Of a DNA stretch of 64,000 nt, positions 12,172-22,968 are shown in pieces. The notes under the pieces are model-generated. The model saw only the letters and a list, made by a program, of their open reading frames with translations. It was not told the DNA's origin and did no database searches. The DNA comes from Adiantum capillus-veneris (taxonomy: Eukaryota; Streptophyta; Polypodiopsida; Polypodiales; Pteridaceae). The translations under genes and the position numbers were made by a program. The stretch covers positions 94,462,412-94,526,411 of the forward strand of contig CM043963.1 of the NCBI GenBank assembly GCA_014529385.2. The letters run 5' to 3'. Every line of letters starts with the position of its first letter. Position 1 is the stretch's first letter.

Positions 12172-12195
12172 AGACATCGTACGTGTAGGATGTCT
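12172..12195. repeat. 24-bp palindrome, leader copy 2
   Basis: AGACATCGTACG then TGTAGGATGTCT: the most diverged copy, with changes in the left half-site and at the centre. The outer AGACATC/GATGTCT arms are intact. Confidence 0.75.
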
Positions 12196-12296
12196 TTTTC
12201 ATCAGGCTGGCTTCAAACTCAAAGCACAGGCTCCCCTTGAGTTGCTGATCACTTTGGTATACTCAAAATTTAGTTTGGAGTCCAAAATCACTCAGA

Positions 12297-12320
12297 AGAC
12301 ATCCTACGCGTAGGATGTCT
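12297..12320. repeat. 24-bp perfect palindrome, leader copy 3
   Basis: Identical in all 24 positions to the copy at 127-150 and perfectly self-complementary, although the surrounding sequence differs. Confidence 0.9.
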
Positions 12321-12739
12321 ATTTGGCCTGTTTGACCCCAGACTTGTCCCACAGTTTCCCCTTGATGTATGTAACCCAGTGGTATGCCTAGATTTTGGTT
12401 TGGATGTCAAAAGTCCCAAATTTCAGCTGTTCTTGCGTTTTTCAGTCAAAAGTGCTAAAGTCCCGCTTTGAACCCAATTTTCTCACCCAAATGAGGTGAA
12501 ACCCCTTTCAGTCACTCAATATATCATGCAAGACATGCTCATGCAGCATCTTATGGTTTTGGTCTCAAAATAATGTTTTGGCACTATTTGGGTAGGATGT
12601 CTGGCAATTTCAGTCTATCTGGCCTTATCCTGTCAAGATATGACCAATTTTCCTCTTTCCAGTTGAAATTGGGGTAAACCCTACCTTCTGAACATAGTGG
12701 TAAACTCAAAATCCCAAAATTCCTCCTAGATTAGCTTGT

Positions 12740-12763
12740 AGACATCCTACGCATAGGATATCT
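12740..12763. repeat. 24-bp palindrome, leader copy 4
   Basis: Two transitions relative to the perfect copies (centre ACGCAT and GATATCT at the right end). It is followed by CTCCTGG, as at 127. Confidence 0.8.
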
Positions 12764-13292
12764 CCTGGCTTGAAATTAAATTTTTTTCTGACAGGAATGC
12801 TCCTGATGCTCTGTAGATCTATCAGAAAAACTCACAGTAACTTTTGGACTTCAATTAGGCTTTCAAACACACTTTTGCGTCTTTTTGCGTCTTTTACAAA
12901 CTTGAAATGACTTTACCAAGCAAGTGTACATGCATGAAATGCTCTAGATCCTAAATCATGATGTCCTACTTACTCTACTCCTACTTATCATGTGAAATGG
13001 TGATAATGGTGTTTCTGGTTGCTTTTTGGCCTCTCCGGACTCTCAAGATCTCCTCTCACCTCTTCTACCACTCCAACTCCTACTCTAGAACTCGACTACT
13101 ACCTAAAACTACCTTGGTCTACCTAATCTACCTAAGTCGAAGGATCTAGGCCAGACACACGCTTCCTAGACTCCCTCTAAGACCTAGAGAGTCCTCCACC
13201 CTCTGATCCTATCTAAATGTAAAGCGAGACTCCTGGAAAGCCAAAATTCCAATCCTCAAGGATTAGTCTCAGTCACCTACCTAAGGTTTTCG

Positions 13293-13310
13293 TTCTCGGC
13301 AGCGGTGCCA
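13293..13310 (-). other. Primer-binding site (tRNA-Asp-like)
   Basis: On the minus strand TGGCACCGCTGCCGAGAA follows the LTR end (CA) after 1 nt. TGG pairs with tRNA CCA. The sequence resembles the TGGCGCCGTTGCCGGGGA site known from Athila elements, with a few transitions. It fixes the LTR boundary and the element's orientation. Confidence 0.65.
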
Positions 13311-13311
13311 A

Positions 13312-14216
13312 TGTTGAACAGATACGCCGCGACGGACGTGAGCACAGCGAGAACTCACCTAACATGTAATGTCAACTAAGGACGAAGCTCGACCCGCAGA
13401 CGCGTGGAAGCAAGCATAAGGTGTCAACCTACACTCAAACGACTCCTAACTAATTCCTACAGAGGTCTCTACCAATTGTCTAAGTCACAGCCTTCAAGAG
13501 TGCATAAGAGGAGACTTCCTACAACACTTTCTAGAGCCGAACACCCATCAAACAATCTCGAAACACCATAGAACTTGAAGGAGACCCTACTAATACCACT
13601 AGGTCGCTCTCCCTAAGGTCTACGAACCAAAATCCCGACCCAAAACACCCGGTGCAGAAACACGTAGGATGTCTAGCCGAAATATGTAGGTCTTTGTTTC
13701 CGAAATCTAAAGTGCCAAATGTGTAGTTCTACTAAATTTGAACGCGTGGATATGCTGCAATGCAAAATCGGACAACGTATGCTCACCCAAACACCCGATG
13801 AAGCTCGTAGAAGGATCTCGCAAAACCAGACCGTACGCATGCAATGTAGGTATCGACGCATAGCTCTTGTCGGGGACAACACGCTGCACTTCTCCGCACT
13901 CGATTCCGACCACCGGAGCACTCGTAGCGTCAAGATGAAGCTCACACTCTCTCTCTCTCGTACACAGTACGCTCACTCACAGACTTCAAAAACTTCTTTT
14001 TAAAATGACAAAAAGGTTTTTCATTAAGGTCAAAAAGTGGTATATATACCTTACAATTTCTCAAACCCTAGAGTTCCAAAATAAACCATCTACTCAATCT
14101 AACTATCAAAACTGGGATACAATCTGGAAACTTCTGTAAGTCCCAATAATTACAAGGTGAAAAATGAGGTTTTCCTCTATGAATAAATAATTACAAAAAT
14201 AATAATCTTCCGAACA
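13312..14216 (-). repeat. 5' LTR of the Athila/Tat-like element
   Basis: The 905-bp block begins TGTTGAACA on the plus strand directly beside the primer-binding site and ends CCGAACA, giving 5'-TGTT...AACA-3' termini. It contains a TATA-like box at 14039-14050. A half copy of the recurrent palindrome (GTAGGATGTCT) lies at about 13664-13674. The outer boundary is inferred from the short inverted termini only, because the partner LTR is not in the window. The next element's LTR seems to start about 6 bp further right. Confidence 0.6.
14039..14050 (-). promoter_or_regulatory. TATA-like box in the LTR
   Basis: GGTATATATACC is a perfect 12-bp palindrome containing a strong TATA box. It lies about 170 bp inside the 5' end of the LTR on the minus strand, where a U3 core promoter is expected. 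The start site would fall near 14010-14020 (inference from usual spacing). Confidence 0.45.
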
Positions 14217-14222
14217 GTTAGA

Positions 14223-15913
14223 TGCCGTGGGGTGTGCCCAGCTTCTAACAACATGGTAGTAGGGAAGCAAAGGAGTTGCCAGACAGTTGAGGAGTCACAC
14301 TCAAAATCTGCAGCATGCTGTATGAGTAGATGGCTTGCATCTTGGATGGTCTCTCAGATCGGCATTTACTAACCTCACCCGCCCAAGGATAAGAAAAGTG
14401 GCCTCCCATGAGCCAATGGGGAGGGTCTCGCCCAAGGGGGAGCCGGATCCCCCCAAGGGGGTGTGGCCACCTAATAAGTTGAAAGGGGCAATACATGCCC
14501 AAGGAGGGGCTGCCCAATGTTTTGTTTGGGGGGGGGAGGGGAAATTATAGTGAGAAAAGGGAGGATAAATAAAGAAATCCATGGTGGGCGGCAGTTGGCA
14601 GAGCACAAGGGGGAGAACGATGGCTCACGTGGACCATAGTGATGCTCAGGAGACGGCGAGCAAGAGATGAGATTCGACGAGCTCGTCAATGCACGCCATT
14701 TAAGACCAATTGCATGAATATTGGTGCAGGTCCCTGTCTGCGTTCCATGTTACCACTCCCATTCTCACAACAACGGCACCGTTATTGTAAAAAATAAGGG
14801 GAGGCTATTATTAGGAGAAAAACACATTCAAAGCGGGATTTATTGAGAAGACAGGGGAGAACGTTAATCAAGGAAGGAGAGAGTTCTCTCTCTCAAGCAT
14901 GAGCAATGAGAAGACACACTTTCTCTCTCGATCTCAAAAATTAACAAACAGGAAGCCACACTCTCGTTCTCTTGCACTCGGACATAGCCAAGGAAGTTGA
15001 GAGAAGAGAGAAGCAAGGAGGGAGTCTATCTTTCTCTCGCTCTCGTGCAAAGAAACCGCTCTCTCTCTTGCTCTCGAACATAACCAAGGAAGGTGGGAGA
15101 AGAGAGAATCAAGGAGGACGGCTATCTTTCTCTCGCTCTTGTGCATAAGAAGAATCTACTCTCTCTCTTGCTCTCGGACGTACGCTAGAGAAGAGAGGAT
15201 CAAGGAGTCCTCAAGGGAAGACACGCTTTCTCACTTGCTCTCGGAAGGCAACAAGGAGAAACAACCAAAGGGAAGCAGTATTGTACGAGCATGGTAGAAC
15301 GGGAGTTGAAGAAGAAGTCTCTGTCAACATAGAGGCATGATGCACGAAGGGAGAGGACGGCTATTAGAAGAAAAGGGGCTTGCATGAGGCAAGGCATGAG
15401 CAAGAAGGACTTGAAGGGCAAATGGAGGAGGGAGAAGAGCCGGGGAAGTCTCTCTCTTGCTTTCAAACATAATCAAGGAGATAAGTCTTTCCCTCGTTCT
15501 CAAAGCTGAACATGGAATTCTCTCTCTCGAGCTCTCTAAGAGAAAGCATTGCAAATATACATAGTTCAACAACATTCAAAGAAGGGAAATCCGACACGGA
15601 GGACTTTTTTTATCATCATCGACAACATCCTAGATTTAATTAATCCTATTTGATAAATCACGAAGCCGTGAACGGTTCGAGTAATTGTAAAGGCAGTCTA
15701 AACTCCTAGATTTCAGTGAATTCAAGTGTCGGTCATGCTAACAGCGTGCCTTGTCTATTGATGAGAATGTACTCAGAGCTTGAATTGATTAATTGAAGTT
15801 TACGGTGATTGCCATAGCCTTTTTCACCTGTTGTTCTTATTCTCACTCATAACTCTCACAGGCAGAGGCCCGACGCCTAATCAGCTCACGTTTTGAACAC
15901 ATATCCCCCGACA
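14223..15913 (+). repeat. LTR of a plus-strand element (relative of the 50210-52516 LTR)
   Basis: The right end matches the LTR ending at 52516: GGCAGAGGCCCGACGCC, then GAACACATATCCCCCGACA, followed by the same post-LTR sequence (TCTTTGGTGAACCCAATGC). The middle is rich in CTCTCTCTC-containing units like the other LTRs of this group. The start, TGCCGTGGGG at 14223, is a guess from TG...CA termini and from the neighbouring element's end. Divergence from the other copies is high. Confidence 0.6.
14885..15245. repeat. Degenerate minisatellite inside the LTR
   Basis: Three to four imperfect units of roughly 85-100 bp, each with CTCTCTCTCTTGCTCTC..ACAT and AAGGAGG..GAGAAGAGAG. They are stacked between 14885 and 15245. 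Similar phrases occur in the other LTRs of this family (43340-43450, 48240-48520, 51600-51850), so the repeat belongs to the LTR itself. Confidence 0.6.
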
Positions 15914-16020
15914 TCTTTGGTGAACCCAATGCAAAATTAATCCGGGGTGGGAGGTAAATATGGAGAATTTAGGACAGATGTGGGACGTGTGTATAACCTC
16001 ACTCCTATCTTATTGCAGAC
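15914..16020 (+). other. Post-LTR region and gag start of the 14223 element, then truncation
   Basis: TCTTTGGTGAACCCAATGC follows the LTR and is shared with 52517-52535, so it is the likely primer-binding region (TGG at 15919), although I cannot assign the tRNA. CCGGGGTGGGAGGTAAATATGGAGAA leads into an ATG at 15960 in the same context as the gag start at 52562. Similarity to that copy is lost within about 60 bp. Confidence 0.5.
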
Positions 16021-17139
16021 ATAGCGAGAACCACAAATATAATTGTCAATCCATGGGGCAAAGCTAGCTCCACTAGTGCATAGAGGCTAAAGAGGTTTTC
16101 AATATCTTGGAAAACAACAAACAACTCGCATCGAACTCAAGCTACACTCAAATGACAGAAATCACCAAAAGCTAGTCACTCATCGACAAACAAATCATAA
16201 CCGTTACAGCATCAAACAACATCCAAACGTTACGAAACTTCTAGGACATGTTTATAAGACCTAAGCACACATGATTATGGTCTCAAACCTCACTTTAGGT
16301 CAAGTGCAAAAATCACGATTATTAACAGCAGTGAGTTTTTGATCTAGTCGTTTTCGACTCAGAATGCATCTAAATGCTTAGCAATGATGCCCCAATACCC
16401 CGCCTATACTTATTTTATGATTTTAAAGCTTAAATTCCTACTTATGATGAAATTAGGCCATAGGTTGGTGACGCCAAAATCTACGGATTACCATGAAATG
16501 CTTACGTCAATGCGTAGAGCTCTTACCTGTAGTTGCAACGCAACAGACGGCACTACAATGTGACAACTGGGAAGGGAGTAGGAAGCGCGAGAAGGAGAGA
16601 AGCTCGGGAGGTACACTATGTAAACATGTTAATGTATAACGTGAGTTCGAAAGGAGGGGTTTTAAAATATAAAAAATTAGGCAATTTAACAGAGATACAT
16701 TAAAATCAGGGGGTTTTATATTCAATTTTGGAAAAAAATCATAAAATAAGGGGTCATTTTATTCATTCAGATATGTTAAAAGAGGGGTTTTTTTAATACC
16801 CCGCGAACGCACGTTATATAGGGGTACTAAATGGTGAACCGCTCGAGGAGAGAAGTGAGCGCCGTTAGCTCACGCTGTGTTCCTATTATCCAAAAACTTA
16901 TAAAATACTTATAAAAATTGGCTTTTATACCTTAGCCAAGGTTTTTGTGGTCGAAACAAATAATCTGGGAGCTCTAACTAAGGACAGGTTGATACAATTT
17001 GGAAACTTGTAGCCTCCGCTCATCAATTACATTGTTTCTCTGGAAAATAAGAGTTACAACATTCCCGAATCATCAAAATAATAAGTGTTTTTACCTTGAA
17101 AGCTCCAAAAACGTTATCCAAGTTAGCTTGCTGTTAACA

Positions 17140-17155
17140 TTCCCCCCTCCTCGAC
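17140..17155 (-). other. Polypurine tract
   Basis: The minus strand reads GGTCGAGGAGGGGGGAA immediately before TGTTAAC. A purine run abutting a TG dinucleotide is the plus-strand priming site of an LTR element and marks the 3' LTR start at 17139. Confidence 0.65.
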
Positions 17156-17177
17156 CGTGTCGTCCCTTGACATAGCT

Positions 17178-19544
17178 TCATGGACTCAAGTAGTCTTTGG
17201 GTTGGCGGTTGGTGAGACGGTCTTTAAGCGTATGTAATGCTTTCTCATATCTGAATCTTCTTTCTTTGTCAAGAACTTGCAAGAACTGCATGGTGACTCT
17301 GTTTTTAAGCTCAATGGTTGAATAGCCAACAAATCTGGAGGTAAGGTTACTTATCACTAGCCCAAATATCTTCCTTCGCCAAGTGAAGAAACCTGTATAG
17401 AATGCTTCCTCAAATGCCAACATATTGCTAGAGGACAAAAATGTACACCGGGTGTAGAAGCCGTAGAGGACTTCTTCTGAAGGCTGGACACTTAAGTCAT
17501 AACATAGACCTTTATTGCCTTCGAGGAAAGACATCCATGGTGCTCCGGCTTGCTCTGACTCATGAAAACCTTGAATGCATGTGAGCAGAATTCTTCAAAT
17601 CTTGTACATCATGGCACATGAGAGGTCAGGGAGGCTCTTGAAGAAAGTCATGGAGCCCGTTAGGGTTTTCACCATGTATTCCTCTACTGCCGGTCCGTGC
17701 TCTGGAGCTCGTAGTCATGGATAGTTCAGCCATGTTGGCCTCTTCTTTTTCAATGCTTCATATGCCTGCCATGTCCTTACCCTTGGTACACAACAGAATG
17801 TTGGGTCTTTCTATAGTGCTGCAGGTGCTCTTGTGAACAGAAGTAGATATCTTAAATTCTTGTTCAACCAGCTATTTCTCCACTTGGGGTGGATATCCTC
17901 TGAGCCTTCTGCCTGCATATCTTTGTATAGTCTTTCCTTTACCTATAGTAACTCCACTTTGATCAAGGGGTATGGCAGTGATTGCTGATGCCACTGAGCA
18001 TTGATTTGGGTGGGAGTGAGTTGAGTTACATTTACCAACTGGAGAACTCTCAACTCCCAATCCATTGTTGTTTTACATTGAGCATCTATTTCCTATGCAA
18101 TCTGCTCCTTCAGGGCATGTTCATCAGCTTTAGAAAGTTGAACCATGGGCACTTGCTCAGCTTCAGTGAGTGGTACTTGAAAGTCCAAATCTCCTTCTAG
18201 CCCTTCTGACGGCTGTGTTTCCATCTCAGTAAATGAGACTAAGGGTATGTCAACAGTTGGTTGTTCAGAGGTACCTACTTCTTCCTGATGTTCTGGTTGT
18301 CCCTCTCTCAGTAGCCGATTGACTCTCTTTAATTCGGCTATCTCTTTGAGCAGTTGCTCTTCACGTTGGACCCGCATCAATGCAAGGTCTTGTCTTTGTG
18401 ATTGTTCTAGCTTCAGCTCTAGCTCGAGATCCTTTTTTCTCTTTTCCAAAGTCTTATAGACTTCATATGTACCTTTGATCGAAGCGAAAACAGAGTTATC
18501 TCTTATCTGTCTCAAAAAGGCTGCTCGATCATTGATCCATTGCTCTGAGTACTACAGAGAAGCATTTGCTACATAGAGTTGCACTTGGATCTTTTGTACT
18601 AACAGATAGTGGTTAGAAGTTCATTGGTTACTTCTGTTAGCTGCTGGTGATCTTTGCTTTTTCAGGCATCGGATAACTTGGCTAGCAGCTCTCCCAGCTC
18701 TTCCATTTCTTTCTGTTGCTTCTCTTATGCAACCTGCTGTTGTTTTGCTTCATCTTTCAGCTCTTTGATCTATCTTTGTAGATCTGAAATTATGTTTATC
18801 CTATCATCCAGCTCTCCTTGTAGAGCATCAATAACTAGCTCAAGTTCCCTAGCCTTAGTACTGCGGCTAAGTACTGTTGTTTGCATTTTTCTTGTCATCA
18901 GCTGCATCTGCTCGGCATATTCGTTGACCTGCATGATGACTTCGTCATTTGTTTGCCATTCTTCCGGCTCCTATCTAGAGGTTTCTGCCATTTTGTTTTG
19001 TGGCTCTTTAGGTGGTGCTGTGGTTGTTTCTTATGGTTGTGGCGGGGGTTCTACCTCTGCTCCTTGAGGTGTTGTGATTTCCTCGGCTGATTTTGCTGCT
19101 TGAGGCTTCGTGGATGCCTCGGTTTTTTCTTGTTGGGTTGTTATAGAAGGTCATTCCGCAATCATTTCTGGTTCTTTTGGTTGTTTAAAACTTGCTGCTG
19201 ACTATTGCTCTTCCTCTTTTCCCTTGACTTCCTCACCCTCATTGGGTTTAGATGTTGGTAAAGGGTTTGGGCTTGGCATGGATGGTCTGCTTGCTCCGTA
19301 GTGGGTGAAGGAGTTTTGGGGACACATCCCCTTGGTCGTGATGTGACTCACCTTGTTTAGTAGCCTCAGCTTATCTCTGTTGTTTGGCCACTTCCTCTTT
19401 TTCTTTTCTTTCAGTTTCTTGAGCTTCTTTCAGCTTTAAGGCTTGTGCCTCTGCATACATCCATTCAAGAAAATCTGTAGGATCCTCTGCTCCTTTCCTT
19501 GAGGGTTCTTGGTTCTGTGTCCCCTTATATCTCTTGGAACCCAT
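17178..19544 (-). pseudogene. Coiled-coil, gag-like protein frame, decayed
   Basis: Begins ATGGGTTCCAAGAGATATAA at 19544 (MGSKRYKGTQNQEPSRKG). The predicted protein is strongly helical and charged: KEAQETERKEKEEVAKQQR, QGELDDRINIISDLQR, ELELKLEQSQRQDLALMRV and LLKEIAELKRVNRLLREG. A proline/acidic segment (18300-18150) and a C-terminal part with FYTGFFTWRRKIFGL and RNRVTMQFLQVLDKERRFRYEKALHTL follow. Several TAG/TGA stops and shifts interrupt it. No zinc knuckle was seen. Its place just before a polypurine tract fits a retroelement structural protein; the specific family is not recognised. Confidence 0.5.
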
Positions 19545-19570
19545 CTTTCTTGGTCCTCACCTGTAGCAAA

Positions 19571-20670
19571 TTTGAGTATTGCATACTGGATCCTACTTGG
19601 ATGTATTGCTCTGTTTTTGACTGGTTTCTGACTAGATCCTACTTTGATAACCTTAGTTAATCTGATGTTTGAAAGCTTGGTAGCACTACTGGTTCTGCTA
19701 CCGAAATGGGACTCTAGAAAAATATATGAATAACTCTAGCAAAAAATAAGGAAGAAAAATCCTCGAGAGTTTAAATGTGAAGGACAATAGCTAGTTAAAT
19801 TTTTTTAAGTTCGACATGGATAACAACTGATAGATTCTTTGAAGCCTACCATACATAGCCAAGTCTAACATGTTTGTTGTCTTGACTATATGGATGCAGG
19901 TGAGAACTCTATCTTGGCTTAAAGAGGGTTAACTTGCTGCAGTCCGACTTTGGAAGCATTTGATACTGCAATTGGGATAGTTTTTGATACCTTTGTATAA
20001 ATTCCTTTGGAATGATACTTCATTCTTACTATATTGTACAGTTTTGATTCAAAGACTGAATTGTTTCTGTACATATCTTTGCCTTGACATCTTTAGCGAG
20101 TCGTCTTTTTGAACATCTTGTTCAAGTGGTGTGTTATTTATTTAATTTAACAGCTACACACACACCTCTAAACACCAAGACCTCCCAGGAAATGGGGAGG
20201 ATAAGGATGCTGGCTTTAGATATGTTTTTGTCTATAGGCCTTGCGTGAGCCACTTTCTGTAATTCCTTAATTGGTCGACAGGTGTTAGGTGATCTTTCCT
20301 TGGCTATAGATTGGATTCCCTCTCACGACTATTATAGTCTTTATGGCTCAGACGCTTTTAAGTAGCAGGTTAATCCAATTCTACTTACCTATGCTTTGAA
20401 AAATTGGTTTCTTGACTATTACAGGTACGTGCTACTCATTTATTGAACAAGATGACTTGCCTTATGTTTATCTTTCAAATGTTACTCAATGACAACCATA
20501 CTTACTTCAAACTGGCTGACAAAGCCTTAAAACTCCTACAGGAGTGATGTCTTCCTTGAGTAATCTATCTACAGACACATCTCCCCTTTTCAGGGCCACT
20601 CATATATATTTTTATATGCTTATGAAATCAAAAATGTCATCTTATTGGTGAGGTAGTAGGCCCATTCACA
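19571..20670 (+). repeat. Family A 5' LTR, lacking its first ~380 bp
   Basis: Matches the last 1.1 kb of the complete LTR at 55566-57044. It ends GGCCCATTCACA at 20670, the inverted counterpart of the LTR start TGTAATGGGCC. Confidence 0.72.
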
Positions 20671-20720
20671 AATGGGCCTACTGCCAAGACCCATTGTGTA
20701 TGGCGCCTGGGTTAGGGCAG

Positions 20721-20757
<37 letters not shown>

Positions 20758-21665
20758 GTCACAGCAGCTGACCATATCCACACACACACACACACACACT
20801 TGGTCATGACGTCTGACCTAGATAGCATCTATGGGGCTCGATTAATGTTCTATTGTGGCTTTAGGGGATTTTTCCTTATGTTTTACATGCTGCCTTGGGG
20901 CTGTGGTGGCTCTAGTACCTCATCTGGAAGGGGTGGCAGACTATACTCCGAATCACTGTCTGAGCTCAAGCAGTTAACTTAAATTGTTGCCGGGTAAGGG
21001 ATTACTCGTGCTGTAAAAATGCTTAATTTGTTATGTGGATTACATTGGTTAAGCATTCGAGCTAGTTACCATAAAGCTAAAGATTGCCCATCATTTTGTT
21101 TTGGCTACCCTATGGGTATTATCCCATGATCTACCTCCTACTAGTTTTAGTTGTTAGCTAAAACTTACCATTCACAATGGGCCTACGGCCAAGACCCATT
21201 GTGTCTGGCGCCTGGGTTAGGGCGGGTACACACACACACACACACACACTGTGTCACAGCGGTTGACCATATCTATACACACACACACACACACTTGGTC
21301 ATGACGGCTGACCTAGATAGCATCTATGGGCCTCGATTAATGTTCTATTGTGGCTTTAGGGGATTTTTCCTTATGTTTTACATGCTGCCTTAGGGCTGTG
21401 GTGACTCTAGCACCTCATCTGGAAGGGGTGGTAGACTATACTCCGAATCACTGTCTGATCTCAAGCAGTTAACTTAAATTGTTGCCGGGTAAGGGATTAC
21501 TCGTGCTGTAAAAATGCTTAATTTGTTATGTGGATCACATTGGTTAAGCATTCGAGCTAGTTACCATAAATCTAAAGCTTGCCCATCATTTTGTTATGGT
21601 ACCCTATGGGTACTATCCCCTGATCTACCTCCTACTAGTTTTAGTTGTTAGCTAAAACTTACTCT
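20662..21665 (+). repeat. Tandem duplication (~0.5 kb x 2) around the family A primer-binding region
   Basis: The first unit runs from CCATTCACAAATGGGCC at 20662 to about 21168; the second starts CCATTCACAATGGGCC there and runs to about 21665. Each contains TGGCGCCTGGGTTAGGGC (20701, 21208), a CA array, and the same 400-bp tail. The TGG could be a primer-binding site, but it lies 30 bp from the LTR end, farther than usual. The minus copies at 55000-55570 and 59870-60300 have one unit each. Confidence 0.75.
20722..20755. repeat. (CA)n microsatellite
   Basis: Uninterrupted CA run just after the PBS-like motif. A second CA array follows at 20780-20799, and the duplicated unit carries its own at 21227-21249 and 21279-21294. 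Confidence 0.95.
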
Positions 21666-22120
21666 TTGGCCCCTCCAAAAACCCTAGGGAGCTTTCTAAT
21701 TGACTATTCCTACTTAGGTTTTTCACTGTCCTATCGCGACAGCCATACTACATCACTACCCCGCGCAGGCAAACTTGCATAAAGGAAAATTCGCCGGCCC
21801 TGGCCTCCCTACCTCCCACTCATTGATGAAATCCTACCCAGATTACCTCTTACACTCTTCGATTCGAGGCGGCCGCGGCATCACCACTAATGAATATATG
21901 TCGGATTGCATCCCTGCTTCCTCCACTATAAAAGGTGAGCATGTTTTCCCCTCACTTAGGCTTAGTCTTCCTTAGCTGCTTGGAAAATTACTTGGCATAG
22001 CGACAGCTCACAGGTTTTCGTTGATCTCATGCTTTGATATCTGACTATAATACAGGATTAAAAGAAACTTTTTTAAGAAATGATCTTTTGGGATTACTTT
22101 TGTATTTTCAAATTAGCAAA

Positions 22121-22123
<3 letters not shown>

Positions 22124-22166
<43 letters not shown>
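22124..22166. repeat. (CT)n microsatellite in family A internal region
   Basis: About 21 CT units in the plus copy. The equivalent positions at 54600 and 59404 hold only short GA runs (reverse strand), so this array expanded after the copies separated. Confidence 0.95.
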
Positions 22167-22170
<4 letters not shown>

Positions 22171-22956
22171 GGTTGCTTGACTGGTAAAAGATAACAGTAA
22201 AGCTGGTAATATGGCTGGTTATGCACTAACTCCGGTGATGATACTGATTTGGGCTTTTGTATCTGATACTGATTGATCCTTTGCTAAAAAACTGGTGATG
22301 GTGCTGACTATGCAAAAAACTCTCTACTTAACTAGAATACTGCCATATTCGAATACTGGTCTTTTTGGGATTCTTTTGAGAAATTGGTTACTGGCTGCTC
22401 ACATTAATAAAGGGATTTACTTTTGTGTTGTTGGCTTCTTGACTGGTGGTGAAGTGCATGTTGATATTATTTGTTTCATGTATATGGTTATTATTCTGGT
22501 TTTTCACACTAATGGTAAGGATAATGGTTGAATGCCTGGTGGGGATGCTAGATTTGCATGCAAGATTCTGATTACTAGAAGGTAAGTTGCTGGTTATGCT
22601 ACCATATTCTGATGGTTGCAATAGGATAAGATACATTCAACAAAAAAACAGGGGAGTTCATACTTGAGGATTTGGCTTGGTCGAGCTGATTACTTCTTGC
22701 TTTTACCTTGGAAATTTGATTGCAAAGGGGAATGCTCTATGTCCTTTTTTGGTTGCTAAGGCAAAGAGATAATATATTTTTTTGTTACTACTGATATTCT
22801 GCTGGCATTGCAGTAGGACTTGGTATCATTTGTGATTAAAAGCATAAAATAAGATTCTCTCTAAAAACCTATATGGTTTGCTTGTTGGCTTTGTTTTACC
22901 TACAAACATGGATTAGTTGGCATTGGAATGCAGTTTAGCCTCTCTACCTGTTAGTT

Positions 22957-22968
22957 AAGGGGGGAGCG
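22957..22968 (+). other. Polypurine tract of family A
   Basis: AAGGGGGGAGCG stands directly before TGTAATGGGCC, the 3' LTR start. It is conserved at 57056-57045 on the minus strand. Confidence 0.75.

Larger units (their letters stand above)
11298..13292 (-). other. Long untranslated leader of the element
   Basis: About 2 kb lies between the primer-binding site and the first gag-like ATG with no convincing coding sequence on either strand. It holds four copies of a 24-bp palindrome plus a half-site at 12592-12602. Phrases such as GTCAAA and TTTGGACT recur loosely, suggesting old internal duplication. Long leaders are known for Athila/Tat elements. Confidence 0.5.
1..14216 (-). mobile_element. 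Athila/Tat-like Ty3/gypsy LTR retrotransposon, decayed, 3' end outside window
   Basis: Reading the minus strand from right to left gives LTR, primer-binding site, about 2 kb leader, gag with zinc knuckles, aspartic protease (D-S-G-A), RT (FLDGFSGYNQ, MPFGLTN, YMDD), RNase H and integrase (D-D-35-E). Protease-RT-RNase H-integrase is the Ty3/gypsy order. The primer-binding site resembles the tRNA-Asp type used by Athila elements, and no chromodomain was seen, so Athila/Tat is the best fit (inference). The frame is broken by several frameshifts and many stops. The left LTR was not found: the first 1.9 kb has no match to the LTR at 13312-14216. The length already exceeds 14 kb. Confidence 0.88.
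16021..19570 (-). mobile_element. Minus-strand LTR element remnant with coiled-coil frame
   Basis: Order on the minus strand: coding region 19544-17178, polypurine tract at 17155-17140, then an LTR starting TGTTAACAGC at 17139 and running left. No protease, RT or integrase was seen, so it is non-autonomous or internally deleted. The 5' LTR is missing; the element is cut at 19570, where family A sequence begins. The outer end of its LTR was not located: 16021 is only the point where the previous element ends. Confidence 0.6.

Noticed and set aside
21775-21975. A 66-codon frame kept at the same length in all three family A copies (also 54762-54962, 59568-59768).
   Set aside because: It opens with TTG rather than ATG, and nearly all differences among copies change the amino acid. 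The frame survives only because the copies are similar and short; there is no sign of protein selection.
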